64,000 nt of DNA from Gammaproteobacteria bacterium (lineage in GTDB: Bacteria > Pseudomonadota > Gammaproteobacteria > Xanthomonadales > SZUA-36). The position numbers and the translations under genes were made by a program. Under the pieces are notes generated by a model. It worked only from the letters and a program-made list of their open reading frames with translations, ran no database searches and was not told where the DNA came from. Below are positions 10,080 through 19,066 of this stretch, one piece after another. The stretch is from the NCBI GenBank assembly GCA_030428105.1, contig JAUIBE010000005.1, forward strand, positions 70,476-134,475, given 5' to 3'. Positions within the stretch are counted from its first letter, which is position 1. Every line of letters starts with the position of its first letter.

Positions 10080-11083
10080 CGCAAGCGCAAGCGCCCATTG
10101 GCCTCGCCGTTTTTGGCGCCGGGCGCATTGGCCGGATTCATGCCGGCAACGCCCATGCCAGCCCGCTTGGCGAGATACTGCATGTTGCGGACATCTCTTC
10201 GGCTGCTGCCGAGGATCTCGCTGATGCCTGTGGCGCAAAGGTCAGCTCGGTGGAAGATGCCCTGGCGGACGACCGGGTTGGCGCGGTTATCATCGCCAGT
10301 TCCACCGACAGCCATGCAGGCCTGATTGAAGCCTCCGCGCGGGCCGGAAAAGCCATTTTCTGCGAAAAGCCGCTCGACCTGGATGTGGAAACCGCGCGCA
10401 ACAGTCTCGCCGTTGTTGAACAACATGGCGTTGAACTGTGCCTGGGCTTTAACCGACGCCACGACCCCACCTTCAACCAGTTGAAGCTGGAAGTTGTGAA
10501 TGGCGCCATCGGAAACCTGGAGATGCTTACCATCACCAGCCGCGATCCCGCGCCGCCGCCCGCCGACTACATCGGGCGCTCCGGTGGGCTGTTCCGCGAC
10601 ATGATGATTCATGACTTTGACATGGCGCGCTGGCTGCTGGGTGAGGAGCCGGTTGAAATCATCGCTGTTGCCAGCGTGCTGGTGGATAAGCAGATCGAGG
10701 CGCTGGGGGATGTCGACACCGCCATGGCGGTGTTGAAAACCGCCAGTGGAAAACTCTGTCACATCAGCAATTCGCGCCGCTGCAGCTATGGTTATGACCA
10801 GCGCATCGAGGCATTCGGCTCAGGCGGCATGGTGAGCAGCGGCAACGCCAAAGCCACTCATTTGAACTGGGCCGATGAGCACGGATATCACAGCGAGGTG
10901 GCGCTGCCATTTTTCCTGGAGCGCTATGCCGATGCCTACCGGCTGCAACTGGAAAAATTCTTCCGCAAGCTCGTCGGCGAGGCTGTCGAAATGCCTAATG
11001 GAGTCGATGGCCTGAGAGCGCTTGAGATTGCCGATGCCGCGCAACGTTCACATGAAAGCGGTGCCCCGGTGAGCCTGGTCTGA
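10076..11083 (+). CDS. iolG: Myo-inositol 2-dehydrogenase
   Basis: NAD-dependent oxidation of myo-inositol to 2-keto-myo-inositol, the first catabolic step. The protein is 335 aa, in the family range. The Rossmann motif GAGRIGRIHAGN is near the N-terminus (about 14-25), the Gfo/Idh/MocA signature CEKPLDL is at about 100, and MIHDFDMARW carries the catalytic Asp/His region. The start overlaps the regulator stop. Substrate is supported by the complete iol set that follows. Confidence 0.92.
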   Translation: MTQAQAPIGLAVFGAGRIGRIHAGNAHASPLGEILHVADISSAAAEDLADACGAKVSSVEDALADDRVGAVIIASSTDSHAGLIEASARAGKAIFCEKPLDLDVETARNSLAVVEQHGVELCLGFNRRHDPTFNQLKLEVVNGAIGNLEMLTITSRDPAPPPADYIGRSGGLFRDMMIHDFDMARWLLGEEPVEIIAVASVLVDKQIEALGDVDTAMAVLKTASGKLCHISNSRRCSYGYDQRIEAFGSGGMVSSGNAKATHLNWADEHGYHSEVALPFFLERYADAYRLQLEKFFRKLVGEAVEMPNGVDGLRALEIADAAQRSHESGAPVSLV

Positions 11084-11122
11084 TTTGCCTGTTCGAAAAT
11101 TTGTTTCAAAAACGTAGTAATT

Positions 11123-11136
11123 GAAAAATATATTCT
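11123..11136. promoter_or_regulatory. Operator-like site and possible internal promoter before the second dehydrogenase
   Basis: The 75-bp gap after iolG is strikingly A/T-rich for this genome. It contains GAAA-aatata-TTCT (11123-11136), matching the island-wide GRAA-N6-TTY pattern. A -35-like TTGAAA (11121-11126) overlaps the site, with TTTAAT/TAATGT 15-17 bp further on. This suggests a regulated internal promoter within the iol operon. Confidence 0.4.
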
Positions 11137-11158
11137 ACTTGTTTAATGTAGGCGCCAC

Positions 11159-12298
11159 GTGACTAGTTTAAACATCGGCCTGATTGGCACAGGATTCATG
11201 GGCAAAGCCCACGCCATTGCGTTGCGGTCAGTGGCTACTGCATTTCCCGAGGTCTCGGCGCCTGTCCTGGACTGCCTGGTCGACAGCGATATCGACAAGG
11301 CGGGACGGCTGGCAAAGGCCTGGGGTTTCGCCCGCGCCAGTGACGACTGGTTGGCAGTTTGTAGTGACGAATCTATCGGCATCGTGGATATCTGTACCCC
11401 GAATCACCTGCATAAGGACATGGCGCTGGCCGCCATTGCCGCGGGCAAGCACGTTTACTGTGAGAAACCTCTGGCCCTGAACAGCGCGGATGCAAAGCTG
11501 ATCTGCCAGGCCGCGGCGGAAGCCGGGGTGCAGACATCAATGGGCTTCAACTATGCTTGCAGCCCGTTGATTACGCTTGCACGCGAGATGATCGCTGCGG
11601 GTGAACTGGGTGAGATTTTCAGTTTCCGCGGGAGTTATTTCGAAGACTACATGGCCAGCCCGGAGGTGCCGTTCAGCTGGCGCTGCCTGCGCAGCCAGGG
11701 TGGGGCGGGCGCGCTGGCCGACCTGGGAACCCACCTGTTGAACATGGCCGAGTACCTGCTTGGGCCGATCGCTGACGTGTTCGGCGCGCTCGATACCCGC
11801 CATCACCAGCGTCGGGATCCGCCAAGTGGCGAGATGCGGGACGTGGAGAACGAGGACATCGCCCAGGTGCTGCTTTGCTTTGAGCGCGGCATCAGCGGTT
11901 CGATGGAGATCAGCCGGGTTGCCACCGGGCGCAAGTGCGGCCTGTGCTTTGAAATCTCTGGCAGCAAGGGAAGCCTGGTGTTTGACCAGGAGCGCATGAA
12001 TGAAATTCGCTTCTACGCGGCCGGCGATGCGACCGGCCGCCAGGGTTTCCGCACCATACTCGCCGGACCGCAGCACCCCGACTATTCGGCGTTTTGCCCG
12101 GCGCCGGGGCATGGCCTGGGCATCAATGACCTCAAGGTGATTGAAGTGCGCAACTTGCTGCGCGCCATAGAGACGGGAACACCGGTGGACGAGGATTTTG
12201 CCAACGGCTACCGGGTGCAGTTACTGGTGGATGCGATCGAGAAATCGGCAGAACAGCAACAGTGGCTCAAGGTCTCCAGCTTGGGTCTTGATGCCTGA
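11159..12298 (+). CDS. Gfo/Idh/MocA oxidoreductase, probable second inositol-isomer dehydrogenase
   Basis: NAD(P)-dependent dehydrogenase of 379 aa with a GTG start. The Rossmann motif GLIGTGFMGKAHA (about 7-19), YCEKPLAL (about 101) and the catalytic-helix block GGAGALADLGTHLLNMAEYL identify the family. It is clearly different from IolG (longer, and with GSYFEDYMASPEVPFSWR in the substrate region). By position inside the iol operon it may act on scyllo- or another inositol stereoisomer, or on a keto-inositol. The exact substrate cannot be read from sequence. Confidence 0.8.
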   Translation: MTSLNIGLIGTGFMGKAHAIALRSVATAFPEVSAPVLDCLVDSDIDKAGRLAKAWGFARASDDWLAVCSDESIGIVDICTPNHLHKDMALAAIAAGKHVYCEKPLALNSADAKLICQAAAEAGVQTSMGFNYACSPLITLAREMIAAGELGEIFSFRGSYFEDYMASPEVPFSWRCLRSQGGAGALADLGTHLLNMAEYLLGPIADVFGALDTRHHQRRDPPSGEMRDVENEDIAQVLLCFERGISGSMEISRVATGRKCGLCFEISGSKGSLVFDQERMNEIRFYAAGDATGRQGFRTILAGPQHPDYSAFCPAPGHGLGINDLKVIEVRNLLRAIETGTPVDEDFANGYRVQLLVDAIEKSAEQQQWLKVSSLGLDA

Positions 12299-12322
12299 AT
12301 AACGGAATTAGCAGAGGTAAGC

Positions 12323-13126
12323 ATGAGCGTTCACATCAACCACCACCGCGACGGCTTCGGCCCGGGCCAAACCCGAATCGTGCGCCACGAGGACGATGAA
12401 GATGGAATGCCCATTTCACTCGACGTGCTCAAGCTTCACAAAGGCGAAACGGTCTCCCTGACCACCGAACACGAAACCGCCTGGCTGTTGATGGCAGGGA
12501 AGGTCAGCGGCTCGGTGGGCGGACAGGCATTCACGTTCGAGCGGGGCAGCCTGTTTGACGAGTCTGCAAGCTGCGTGCATGTCAGCGCGGGTACGCCGGT
12601 TCACATGGAAGTGGAAGAGGATAGTGAATTCACCGTCTACTACTGTGACAATTCCACGCCCTTCGAAGCGCGCATCTACCACCCCGACGACGTTGCCAAC
12701 GAGCCGCGCGGCAAGGGACAGGTGGATGATCGCTGCCTGCGCTATGTGCGCACCATATTCGATGGCAGCAATGCACCTGCGGGCGCCGAACTCGTGCTTG
12801 GTGAGGTCATTACGTTCCAGGGCGGATGGTCCAGCTACCCGCCGCATCATCACCCGCAACCCGAGATTTACCACTACCGTTTCACCGAGCCGCAGGGCTA
12901 CGGCCACGGCGAGCTTGGCGAAACGGTGCTCAAGGTGCGCCAGTACGACACCGTCAAGATCATGGACCTGGCGGATCATGCCCAGTGCGCAGCGCCGGGT
13001 TATGGCATGTACTACTCGTGGGTGATACGTCACTTGCCTGACGACCCATACACGGTGCCGGAGTTTACCGAGGAGCACCGCTGGATCATGGGGCAGGACG
13101 CCGAGTACTGGAGCCCGAAGGCCTAA
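12323..13126 (+). CDS. iolB: 5-deoxy-glucuronate isomerase
   Basis: Isomerises 5-deoxy-D-glucuronate to 2-deoxy-5-keto-D-gluconate. The protein is 267 aa, the usual IolB size. The bicupin metal site YPPHHHPQPE lies at residues 172-181 (His175-177, Glu181), followed by the IolB-typical EIYHYRF. A good AGAGGT ribosome-binding site precedes the ATG. iolC starts 8 nt after its stop. Confidence 0.95.
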   Translation: MSVHINHHRDGFGPGQTRIVRHEDDEDGMPISLDVLKLHKGETVSLTTEHETAWLLMAGKVSGSVGGQAFTFERGSLFDESASCVHVSAGTPVHMEVEEDSEFTVYYCDNSTPFEARIYHPDDVANEPRGKGQVDDRCLRYVRTIFDGSNAPAGAELVLGEVITFQGGWSSYPPHHHPQPEIYHYRFTEPQGYGHGELGETVLKVRQYDTVKIMDLADHAQCAAPGYGMYYSWVIRHLPDDPYTVPEFTEEHRWIMGQDAEYWSPKA

Positions 13127-13134
13127 GGATTTTG

Positions 13135-15060
13135 ATGACCAGGACACTCGACGTCATTTGCCTGGGGCGCGCCGCGGTTGACCTCTACGGACACCAGGTT
13201 GGCGGCCGCCTTGAAGACATGCAGAGCTTCGCCAAGTACCTGGGCGGTTCATCCGGCAACCTCGCGGCGGGCCTGGCGCGCCTGGGTATCCGTTCCTCCA
13301 TGCTCACCCGCGTGGGCAATGAGCACATGGGCCGCTTCGTTCGCGAGGCGCTGCAGAAGGAAGGTGTGGATGTCAGCCATGTAGGCACTGACCCATCGCG
13401 ACTCACCGGGCTGGTGCTGCTGGGTATCAGCGGGCCGGACGCCTTTCCGCACATCTTCTACCGCGAGAACTGCGCCGATATGGCGCTGGGTCTCGAGGAC
13501 TTTGACGAAGCCTATATTGCCTCCAGCCGGGCGCTTGCCATCACGGGCACGCACGTTTCTACTGCCGGGACGTACGCAGTGGTTCAGCAGGCGATTGCCT
13601 TTGCCAGGGCCAACGGCACCCGCGTGGTGCTGGATATCGATTACCGCCCGGTGCTGTGGGGGCTGGTGCCCGCCGGCGGGGGCGAAGAGCGCTACGTGCC
13701 ATCGCGGGAAGCCAGTGAGCGGATCCAGGGCCTGATGCCGGATTGCGACCTGGTGGTGGGAACCGAGGAAGAAATCCAGATCGCCGGCGCTGACAGCGAT
13801 ACATTGACGGCGCTCATCAACATCCGCGCCAGGACCGACGCGGTCATCGTGCTGAAGCGCGGACCACTGGGTTGCAGCGTGTTCGACGGCGCGATCCCGG
13901 GCAGCCTGGACGAAGGGATTTCGGCGCCCGGCGTCAAGGTCGAGGTGCTCAATGTGCTGGGTGCGGGCGATGCCTTTTTAAGCGGATTCCTGGCGGCGTG
14001 GCTGCGTGATGAATCCTGGGAAACCTGTGCACGGCACGGCAACGCCTGTGGTGCGCTGGTGGTTTCCAGGCATGGCTGCACGCCGGCGATGCCCAGCCGG
14101 CTGGAACTGGAAGATTATCTCTCGCGGGCGGACCAGGTGCCGCGCCCCGATCTCGATGCCCGGCTCAACCACCTGCATCGCGCATCCAACCGCCCACAGA
14201 CCCAGGCGCCCATGTTTATCCTGGCCTTTGACCACCGTCGCCAGCTTGAAGAACTGGTTGTTTCCACCCGGCCGCCGGCGGAGAAAATTTCCCGCTTCAA
14301 GTCGCTGGTTGCAGAGGCATTGCTCCAGGTCAGCGATGGCGTTGATGGCAGCGGCCGCCTCGGGCTTATAGTCGATGAACGCTACGGCGAACACGTCCTC
14401 AATCGCTTGACGGCAGAAGGCTGGTGGATTGGGCGGCCGGTGGAAGTGCCCGGATCCTGCCCGCTTGAGTTCGACCCGCGAAACTCGATGGGCCTGCCCT
14501 TGCAGGGCTGGCCGGCCAGTCACGTGGTGAAATGCCTGGTCTACTACCACCCGGATGACCCCATTGAGCTTCGCCTGGAGCAGGAAAAGCGCGTCAAAGC
14601 GCTCCATGACGACTGCGTGGCGCTCGACCGTGAATTGCTGCTGGAGGTGATCGCCACCGCCAGTGGCCAGACCTGTGGCGATGAAACGGTGGCTAATGTG
14701 ATGCGCCGGTTCTACAACCTGGGAGTTTACCCGGCGTGGTGGAAACTTGAATCCCAAAGCAGCGAAGGCTGGAGCAATATCAGCCAGGTCATCGAGCGTT
14801 ACGACCCGCTGTGCCGCGGCGTCTTGCTGCTCGGGCTGGACGCCCCGCTGGCGGCGCTCTCCGAGAGCTTCCGGGTTGCGGCCGCCCACCCCGTGTGCAA
14901 GGGTTTTGCCGTGGGTAGAAGCATTTTTGGCGCCGCGGCCAGGCAATGGTTTGGCGGTGAAATGGACGACGAGACGGTGATTTCCAGCGTGGCGGAGCGA
15001 TACCGCGAAGTGATCAGCGTGTGGCAGGGGGCAAGTTCTTCAACATGGGCGCCACGATAA
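13135..15060 (+). CDS. iolC: Bifunctional 5-dehydro-2-deoxygluconokinase / DKGP aldolase (IolC-IolJ-like fusion)
   Basis: A 641-aa fusion. Residues 1 to about 325 form a PfkB-type sugar kinase that phosphorylates 2-deoxy-5-keto-gluconate; GGSSGNLAAGLARLG binds substrate and GAGDAF (276-281) carries the catalytic Asp279. Residues about 345-640 are a DUF2090-type domain (FILAFDHRRQ ... GFAVGRSIFG) that in this family is annotated as the DKGP aldolase giving DHAP and malonate semialdehyde. This explains the lack of a separate iolJ. The ATG at 13135, 5 nt after AAGGA, is preferred over TTG at 13132. The 3' end overlaps iolD. Confidence 0.92.
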   Translation: MTRTLDVICLGRAAVDLYGHQVGGRLEDMQSFAKYLGGSSGNLAAGLARLGIRSSMLTRVGNEHMGRFVREALQKEGVDVSHVGTDPSRLTGLVLLGISGPDAFPHIFYRENCADMALGLEDFDEAYIASSRALAITGTHVSTAGTYAVVQQAIAFARANGTRVVLDIDYRPVLWGLVPAGGGEERYVPSREASERIQGLMPDCDLVVGTEEEIQIAGADSDTLTALINIRARTDAVIVLKRGPLGCSVFDGAIPGSLDEGISAPGVKVEVLNVLGAGDAFLSGFLAAWLRDESWETCARHGNACGALVVSRHGCTPAMPSRLELEDYLSRADQVPRPDLDARLNHLHRASNRPQTQAPMFILAFDHRRQLEELVVSTRPPAEKISRFKSLVAEALLQVSDGVDGSGRLGLIVDERYGEHVLNRLTAEGWWIGRPVEVPGSCPLEFDPRNSMGLPLQGWPASHVVKCLVYYHPDDPIELRLEQEKRVKALHDDCVALDRELLLEVIATASGQTCGDETVANVMRRFYNLGVYPAWWKLESQSSEGWSNISQVIERYDPLCRGVLLLGLDAPLAALSESFRVAAAHPVCKGFAVGRSIFGAAARQWFGGEMDDETVISSVAERYREVISVWQGASSSTWAPR

Positions 15061-16895
15061 AACTGACAATGACCCAGGCCCTGGTGCGCTACCTGGCCGC
15101 GCAATCCAGCGAGATCGACGGCGAGCGGCTGCCCCTGTTCGGCGGCATCTTCGCAATATTTGGCCATGGCAACGTGGCGGGCCTGGGCGAGGCGCTGCAG
15201 GACCAGCGGGACGCCCTGCCGGTATACCGCGCCCACAATGAGCAGGGCATGGCCCATGCCGCCATTGCATACGCCAAGGCGCATCGGCGCCGGCGCATGA
15301 TGGCCTGCACCACCTCGGTGGGGCCGGGCGCCACCAACATGGTCACCGCGGCGGCCCTGGCCCATGTCAACCGGCTACCCGTGCTGCTGCTCCCCGGTGA
15401 CACCTTTGTGAACCGCCTGCCAGACCCGGTGCTGCAGCAGGTGGAAGATTTTTCCGACCCGACCGTCACCGCCAATGACTGTTTCCGCCCGGTGTCGCGT
15501 TACTGGGATCGCATCACTGCGCCTGAGCAGCTGCTGCAATCGCTTCCCCTGGCGCTGTCTGTGCTCACTGATCCGGCCGACTGTGGCCCGGTGACGCTGG
15601 CCCTGCCACAGGATGTGCAGGCGGAGGCCTGGGACTATCCCGAGGTGTTCTTCGAGCCACGAGTACACAGGATGCGACGCGTTGGCGCTGACCAGGAGGA
15701 GTTGGCTGAAGCAGCCAGGGCCATCGGCCGGGCGCAGCGGCCCGTTCTGGTGGCCGGCGGCGGCGTCCATTACTCCGGAGCCACCGTCGAACTGGCTGAA
15801 TTTTGCGACAAGCACGGCATTCCGGTGGCAGAAACCCAGGCGGGGAAGGGCGCCTTGCCGTGGGATCATCCGCGCAATGTGGGGGCCATTGGCGTCACCG
15901 GTTCCACCAGCGCCAACACGCTGGTGGCCGAGGCCGACCTGGTCATTGCGCTAGGCACCCGGTTGCAGGATTTCACCACCGGCTCGGGGCTGTTGTTCGG
16001 TGGCGCGGGTGGCGGTGACCCGGCACGTATCCTGGGTATCAACGTTGCTCGCCACGATGCCGTAAAGCGATCCGATTTGTCGCTCCAGGGAGATGCGCTG
16101 CGGTGCCTCGAAGAGTTGGGGCCGCTGCTTGCCGACTACTCCGCCCCCCAGGCCTGGGTAGAGAAGGCGAACCAGTTGCGCGATGCCTGGAACAGCGCGG
16201 TTAGTGATGCCATTGCTGCTAACGAAGGCGAAAGTCCGTCAGACGCCCAGGTGGTGGGCGTGGTGAATCACCTGTTTGAAAGCAACGCCACCGTGGTTTG
16301 CGCCGCCGGTGGCCTGCCGGGCGAACTGCACAAACTGTGGCGCGCCGGTGACCCGGACAGCTACCACCTCGAGTATGGTTTTTCCTGCATGGGTTATGAA
16401 ATCGCCGGTGGCCTCGGCGTCAAGATGGCGCTTCCGCAGCGGGATGTTGTGGTGATGGTTGGCGATGGAAGCTACCTGATGCTCAATTCCGAAATCGCAA
16501 CCTCGGTAGCCCTCGGCCACAAACTGATTATCGTGGTGCTGGATAACCGCGGATTTGGCTGCATCAACCGCCTGCAAACCTCGCTCGGCGGCAAGGCGTA
16601 CAACAACCTTTGGGACTCCTCGTACGATCAGGCGCAAGAGATCGATTTTGCTGCTCATGCGGCGTCACTCGGTGCGCAATCGGAAAAAGTGGAAGGGCTG
16701 GACCAGCTTGGCCCCGCCCTGGAGCGTGCGCGGAAAGCCGACCGCACGTACGTGGTCGTCATCGAAACCGACCCGGTTGCCTCCACCAGCGCCGGTGGCG
16801 CCTGGTGGGATGTGCCGGTGGCGGATGTCTCCAGCGACGAAAACGTGCGCAGGGCTTCCGAGCGATACCACGATCAGATCAAGGAGCGCCGATGA
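15045..16895 (+). CDS. iolD: 3D-(3,5/4)-trihydroxycyclohexane-1,2-dione hydrolase
   Basis: ThDP-dependent ring-opening enzyme that makes 5-deoxy-glucuronate. The protein is about 616 aa, typical for IolD. It has the N-terminal PYR domain with AHNEQGMAHAA (catalytic Glu), a central domain, and the C-terminal PP domain with the ThDP motif GDGSYLMLNSE. ATG 15045 overlaps the iolC end by 16 nt and has AGGGGG upstream (15026-15031). GTG 15021 and ATG 15069 are in-frame alternatives. Confidence 0.93.
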   Translation: MGATIKLTMTQALVRYLAAQSSEIDGERLPLFGGIFAIFGHGNVAGLGEALQDQRDALPVYRAHNEQGMAHAAIAYAKAHRRRRMMACTTSVGPGATNMVTAAALAHVNRLPVLLLPGDTFVNRLPDPVLQQVEDFSDPTVTANDCFRPVSRYWDRITAPEQLLQSLPLALSVLTDPADCGPVTLALPQDVQAEAWDYPEVFFEPRVHRMRRVGADQEELAEAARAIGRAQRPVLVAGGGVHYSGATVELAEFCDKHGIPVAETQAGKGALPWDHPRNVGAIGVTGSTSANTLVAEADLVIALGTRLQDFTTGSGLLFGGAGGGDPARILGINVARHDAVKRSDLSLQGDALRCLEELGPLLADYSAPQAWVEKANQLRDAWNSAVSDAIAANEGESPSDAQVVGVVNHLFESNATVVCAAGGLPGELHKLWRAGDPDSYHLEYGFSCMGYEIAGGLGVKMALPQRDVVVMVGDGSYLMLNSEIATSVALGHKLIIVVLDNRGFGCINRLQTSLGGKAYNNLWDSSYDQAQEIDFAAHAASLGAQSEKVEGLDQLGPALERARKADRTYVVVIETDPVASTSAGGAWWDVPVADVSSDENVRRASERYHDQIKERR

Positions 16896-17785
16896 GCCTT
16901 CGAATCGGCATCAACCCGATAACCTGGAGCAACGATGACCTGCAGTACATCGGTGGCGACATTTCGCTGCATACCTGCCTGCGCCAGGCGGCCAGCGCGG
17001 GTTACCAGGGTGTTGAGCTTGGGCACAAGTTTCCGCGCACCGCGGATGCGCTGAAGCCCCTGCTCGATGAACATGAGCTGTCGCTGGTTTCCGGGTGGTA
17101 CAGCGGGCGCTTGCTGGCGCGTAATGCCGACGAGGAGGCGAAGAGCATGGAGGCCCACGCAGCGCTGTTGCGTGCCATGGGCTGCGATGTGCTGATCTTT
17201 GCCGAGGTCACCGCCTGCATCCATTCCGACCCCGCCGCGAGGCTCTCCCAGCGGCCCAGGCTGGGCGCAGGCGAGTGGCGCGAGTTTGGCCAACGGCTGT
17301 CGCAGGTTTCAGACATCGCCGCCGATCAGGGCCTCAAGCTGTGCTACCACCACCACATGGGCACGGTGGTTCAAAGCGCGGAGGACATTGACGCCATGAT
17401 GTCGGCCACTACCGATTCTGTTTACTTGCTGCTCGACACCGGTCACGCGGTGTTTGCCGGGGCCGATCCGCTGTCGCTGGCGCAAACCTATGGCAGTCGT
17501 ATTGGCCACCTGCACTGCAAGGACATCAGGGCCGCGGTGCTCAGCGATTGCCTCAACCGGGACAGCAGTTTCCTGGATGCGGTACTGGACGGCGCGTTTA
17601 CTGTTCCCGGGGATGGTTGCGTGGACTATGCGCCGGTGTTCACAACGCTGGCTGATGCCGGCTACTCCGGCTGGGCGGTGGTGGAGGCCGAGCAGGATCC
17701 AAGCGTCGCGCCGCCGATGACCTATGCCCGCAAGGGGTTCCAGCATCTCGCGGCGCTAAAGCAGGCCTCATTCAGCCAGCAATAA
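16892..17785 (+). CDS. iolE: Inosose dehydratase
   Basis: Dehydrates 2-keto-myo-inositol to the trihydroxycyclohexane-dione used by IolD. The protein is 297 aa, a xylose-isomerase-like TIM barrel with the IolE N-terminus IGINPITWSNDD and metal-site stretches YHHHMGTVV, LLLDTGHAVFAG and GHLHCKDIR. The start ATG overlaps the iolD stop (ATGA) and follows AAGGAG. The last 14 bp overlap tail-to-tail with the convergent phosphatase gene. Confidence 0.95.
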   Translation: MSLRIGINPITWSNDDLQYIGGDISLHTCLRQAASAGYQGVELGHKFPRTADALKPLLDEHELSLVSGWYSGRLLARNADEEAKSMEAHAALLRAMGCDVLIFAEVTACIHSDPAARLSQRPRLGAGEWREFGQRLSQVSDIAADQGLKLCYHHHMGTVVQSAEDIDAMMSATTDSVYLLLDTGHAVFAGADPLSLAQTYGSRIGHLHCKDIRAAVLSDCLNRDSSFLDAVLDGAFTVPGDGCVDYAPVFTTLADAGYSGWAVVEAEQDPSVAPPMTYARKGFQHLAALKQASFSQQ

Positions 17786-18560
17786 CGTCCGCCAGGGCCT
17801 CGTAAACCCCGGCAGCCGCGGCCACCATGGGCCCGCCATCGATCATCGCCTGCGGTGTGGGCATGCAGTCGTTGGTGCGCCCGCCCGCTTCGCGGACGAT
17901 CAGAGCGCCGGCGGCGAAATCCCAGGCATTCATATGCGGCTCAAAGTAGCCAATCAACCTGCCGGCGCCGACATAGGCCAGGCTCAGCGCCCCGCTGCCG
18001 CTGCGATGGTACATGCCGTCGGCATGCATCAGGCGGGTGAGTGGCTCCAGGGTCGCCGAGGGCGGCACCCGGTTTGAGTAGCCCACGCTGACCAGGCCAT
18101 CCGCCAGGCTGGTGGCGCTGGCGGTTTGAATCGGCTGGTCGTTGAGCCGAGCGCCCAGGCCGGCGCTGGCCGAGAACAGTTCGTTGGCGCTCGGGTCGAA
18201 AATCACGCCGTGGCGAATATCGGTGCCTTCAACGTACGCCAGGGCAATGCACCAGCTTCGGATTCCATTGATAAAGGGTTGCGTGCCGTCGATCGGGTCA
18301 ACGATCCAGGTGCCTTTGCCGGGCTCCAGGCGAAAGTCGTCGCTGCTCTCTTCGCCGAGGAAAGCATCGCCCGGGTAGCGCGCCTCGACGGCCTGACGAA
18401 TCAGGTTCTCGACCGCGATATCGGCTTCGCTGGCCATGTCCTGCACACCCTTGCTGTGAACCTTGATGTTGGCCAGGTCTTTGAAGTAGCGCAGCGCCAG
18501 GTCTCCGGCCGCGCGGGCGGTTTCCATTGCAAAGGTGAGCCGGTCGGGCAGGGCGCTCAT
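17772..18560 (-). CDS. Inositol-monophosphatase-family phosphatase
   Basis: A 262-aa Mg-dependent, cytoplasmic phosphatase. The metal ligands GEES (69-72) and WIVDPIDGT (85-93) and the C-terminal AWDFAAGALIVREAGG block are intact. Last gene of the phytase operon, overlapping the lipoprotein gene by ATGA, with GGAAAG upstream. Context argues for hydrolysis of an inositol phosphate to inositol, feeding iolG. The sequence after the DPIDGT motif (QPFINGIRSW) also recalls the HisN-type histidinol-phosphatase subgroup, so substrate is not certain. The start at 18560 is preferred over the upstream in-frame start at 18605 for its ribosome-binding site and family fit. Confidence 0.87.
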   Translation of the reverse strand: MSALPDRLTFAMETARAAGDLALRYFKDLANIKVHSKGVQDMASEADIAVENLIRQAVEARYPGDAFLGEESSDDFRLEPGKGTWIVDPIDGTQPFINGIRSWCIALAYVEGTDIRHGVIFDPSANELFSASAGLGARLNDQPIQTASATSLADGLVSVGYSNRVPPSATLEPLTRLMHADGMYHRSGSGALSLAYVGAGRLIGYFEPHMNAWDFAAGALIVREAGGRTNDCMPTPQAMIDGGPMVAAAAGVYEALADVIAG

Positions 18561-19066
18561 GGGGCTTTCCGGTGGTCCTGCAGGCGGAAAATGGCCGCGT
18601 CGCACTGGCGGCTGATGGCAAAGTGCTTTTGCGCTGCTGGCGTGGTGATGACGACTTCCACTTCTTCAAGCGAGTCCAGGCTGTCGAACAGCCCGACATT
18701 GATCTGTTCCACCCGGTTATCACTGCCACAGTCAGACTGATAGCTCGCCCGAGTTCCGTTTTCGATGCTTTCAATGGCTACTTCAGCGCTGGAGCACGCC
18801 GTCTCGCTGCTGACTTGGTAAACATTGCCGGGGTTCTCGAGTAGCTGGCTTGCCAGGGGCTGGCCCGGCAGTTCAACGGTGACCAGCAGTTGCCCGCCAG
18901 CGTCCAGGTTGGCGGTGAAGTTGCCAACCTGGTCCTGGTGGTCGGCATGGTACAGGTAGTGGTGATTGCAGTAATCGTCTTCGCTGTCGGGCGTGCAGGC
19001 GGCCATCACCAGGCTGCAAAGCGCAGCTAACGCCAACCGATTAAGCGTGGAGGTGCGATCAGTCAC
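18557..19066 (-). CDS. Small Cys/His-containing lipoprotein of unknown function in the phytase operon
   Basis: A 169-aa protein that I do not recognise. The signal peptide ends in a lipobox MAAC (Cys24), so it should be a periplasmic lipoprotein. Four further cysteines (33, 91, 113, 155) could make two disulfides. A His cluster NHHYLYHADH (34-43) sits next to Cys33. The GTG start lies inside the end of the transporter gene (8-bp overlap) with AAGG upstream, and the stop overlaps the phosphatase start. Tight coupling implies a role in inositol-phosphate use, but no function can be assigned. Confidence 0.8.
   Translation of the reverse strand: MTDRTSTLNRLALAALCSLVMAACTPDSEDDYCNHHYLYHADHQDQVGNFTANLDAGGQLLVTVELPGQPLASQLLENPGNVYQVSSETACSSAEVAIESIENGTRASYQSDCGSDNRVEQINVGLFDSLDSLEEVEVVITTPAAQKHFAISRQCDAAIFRLQDHRKAP

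Noticed and set aside
15021-15060. Frameshift between iolC and iolD
   Set aside because: Both proteins are complete; the 16-nt overlap is ordinary translational coupling.
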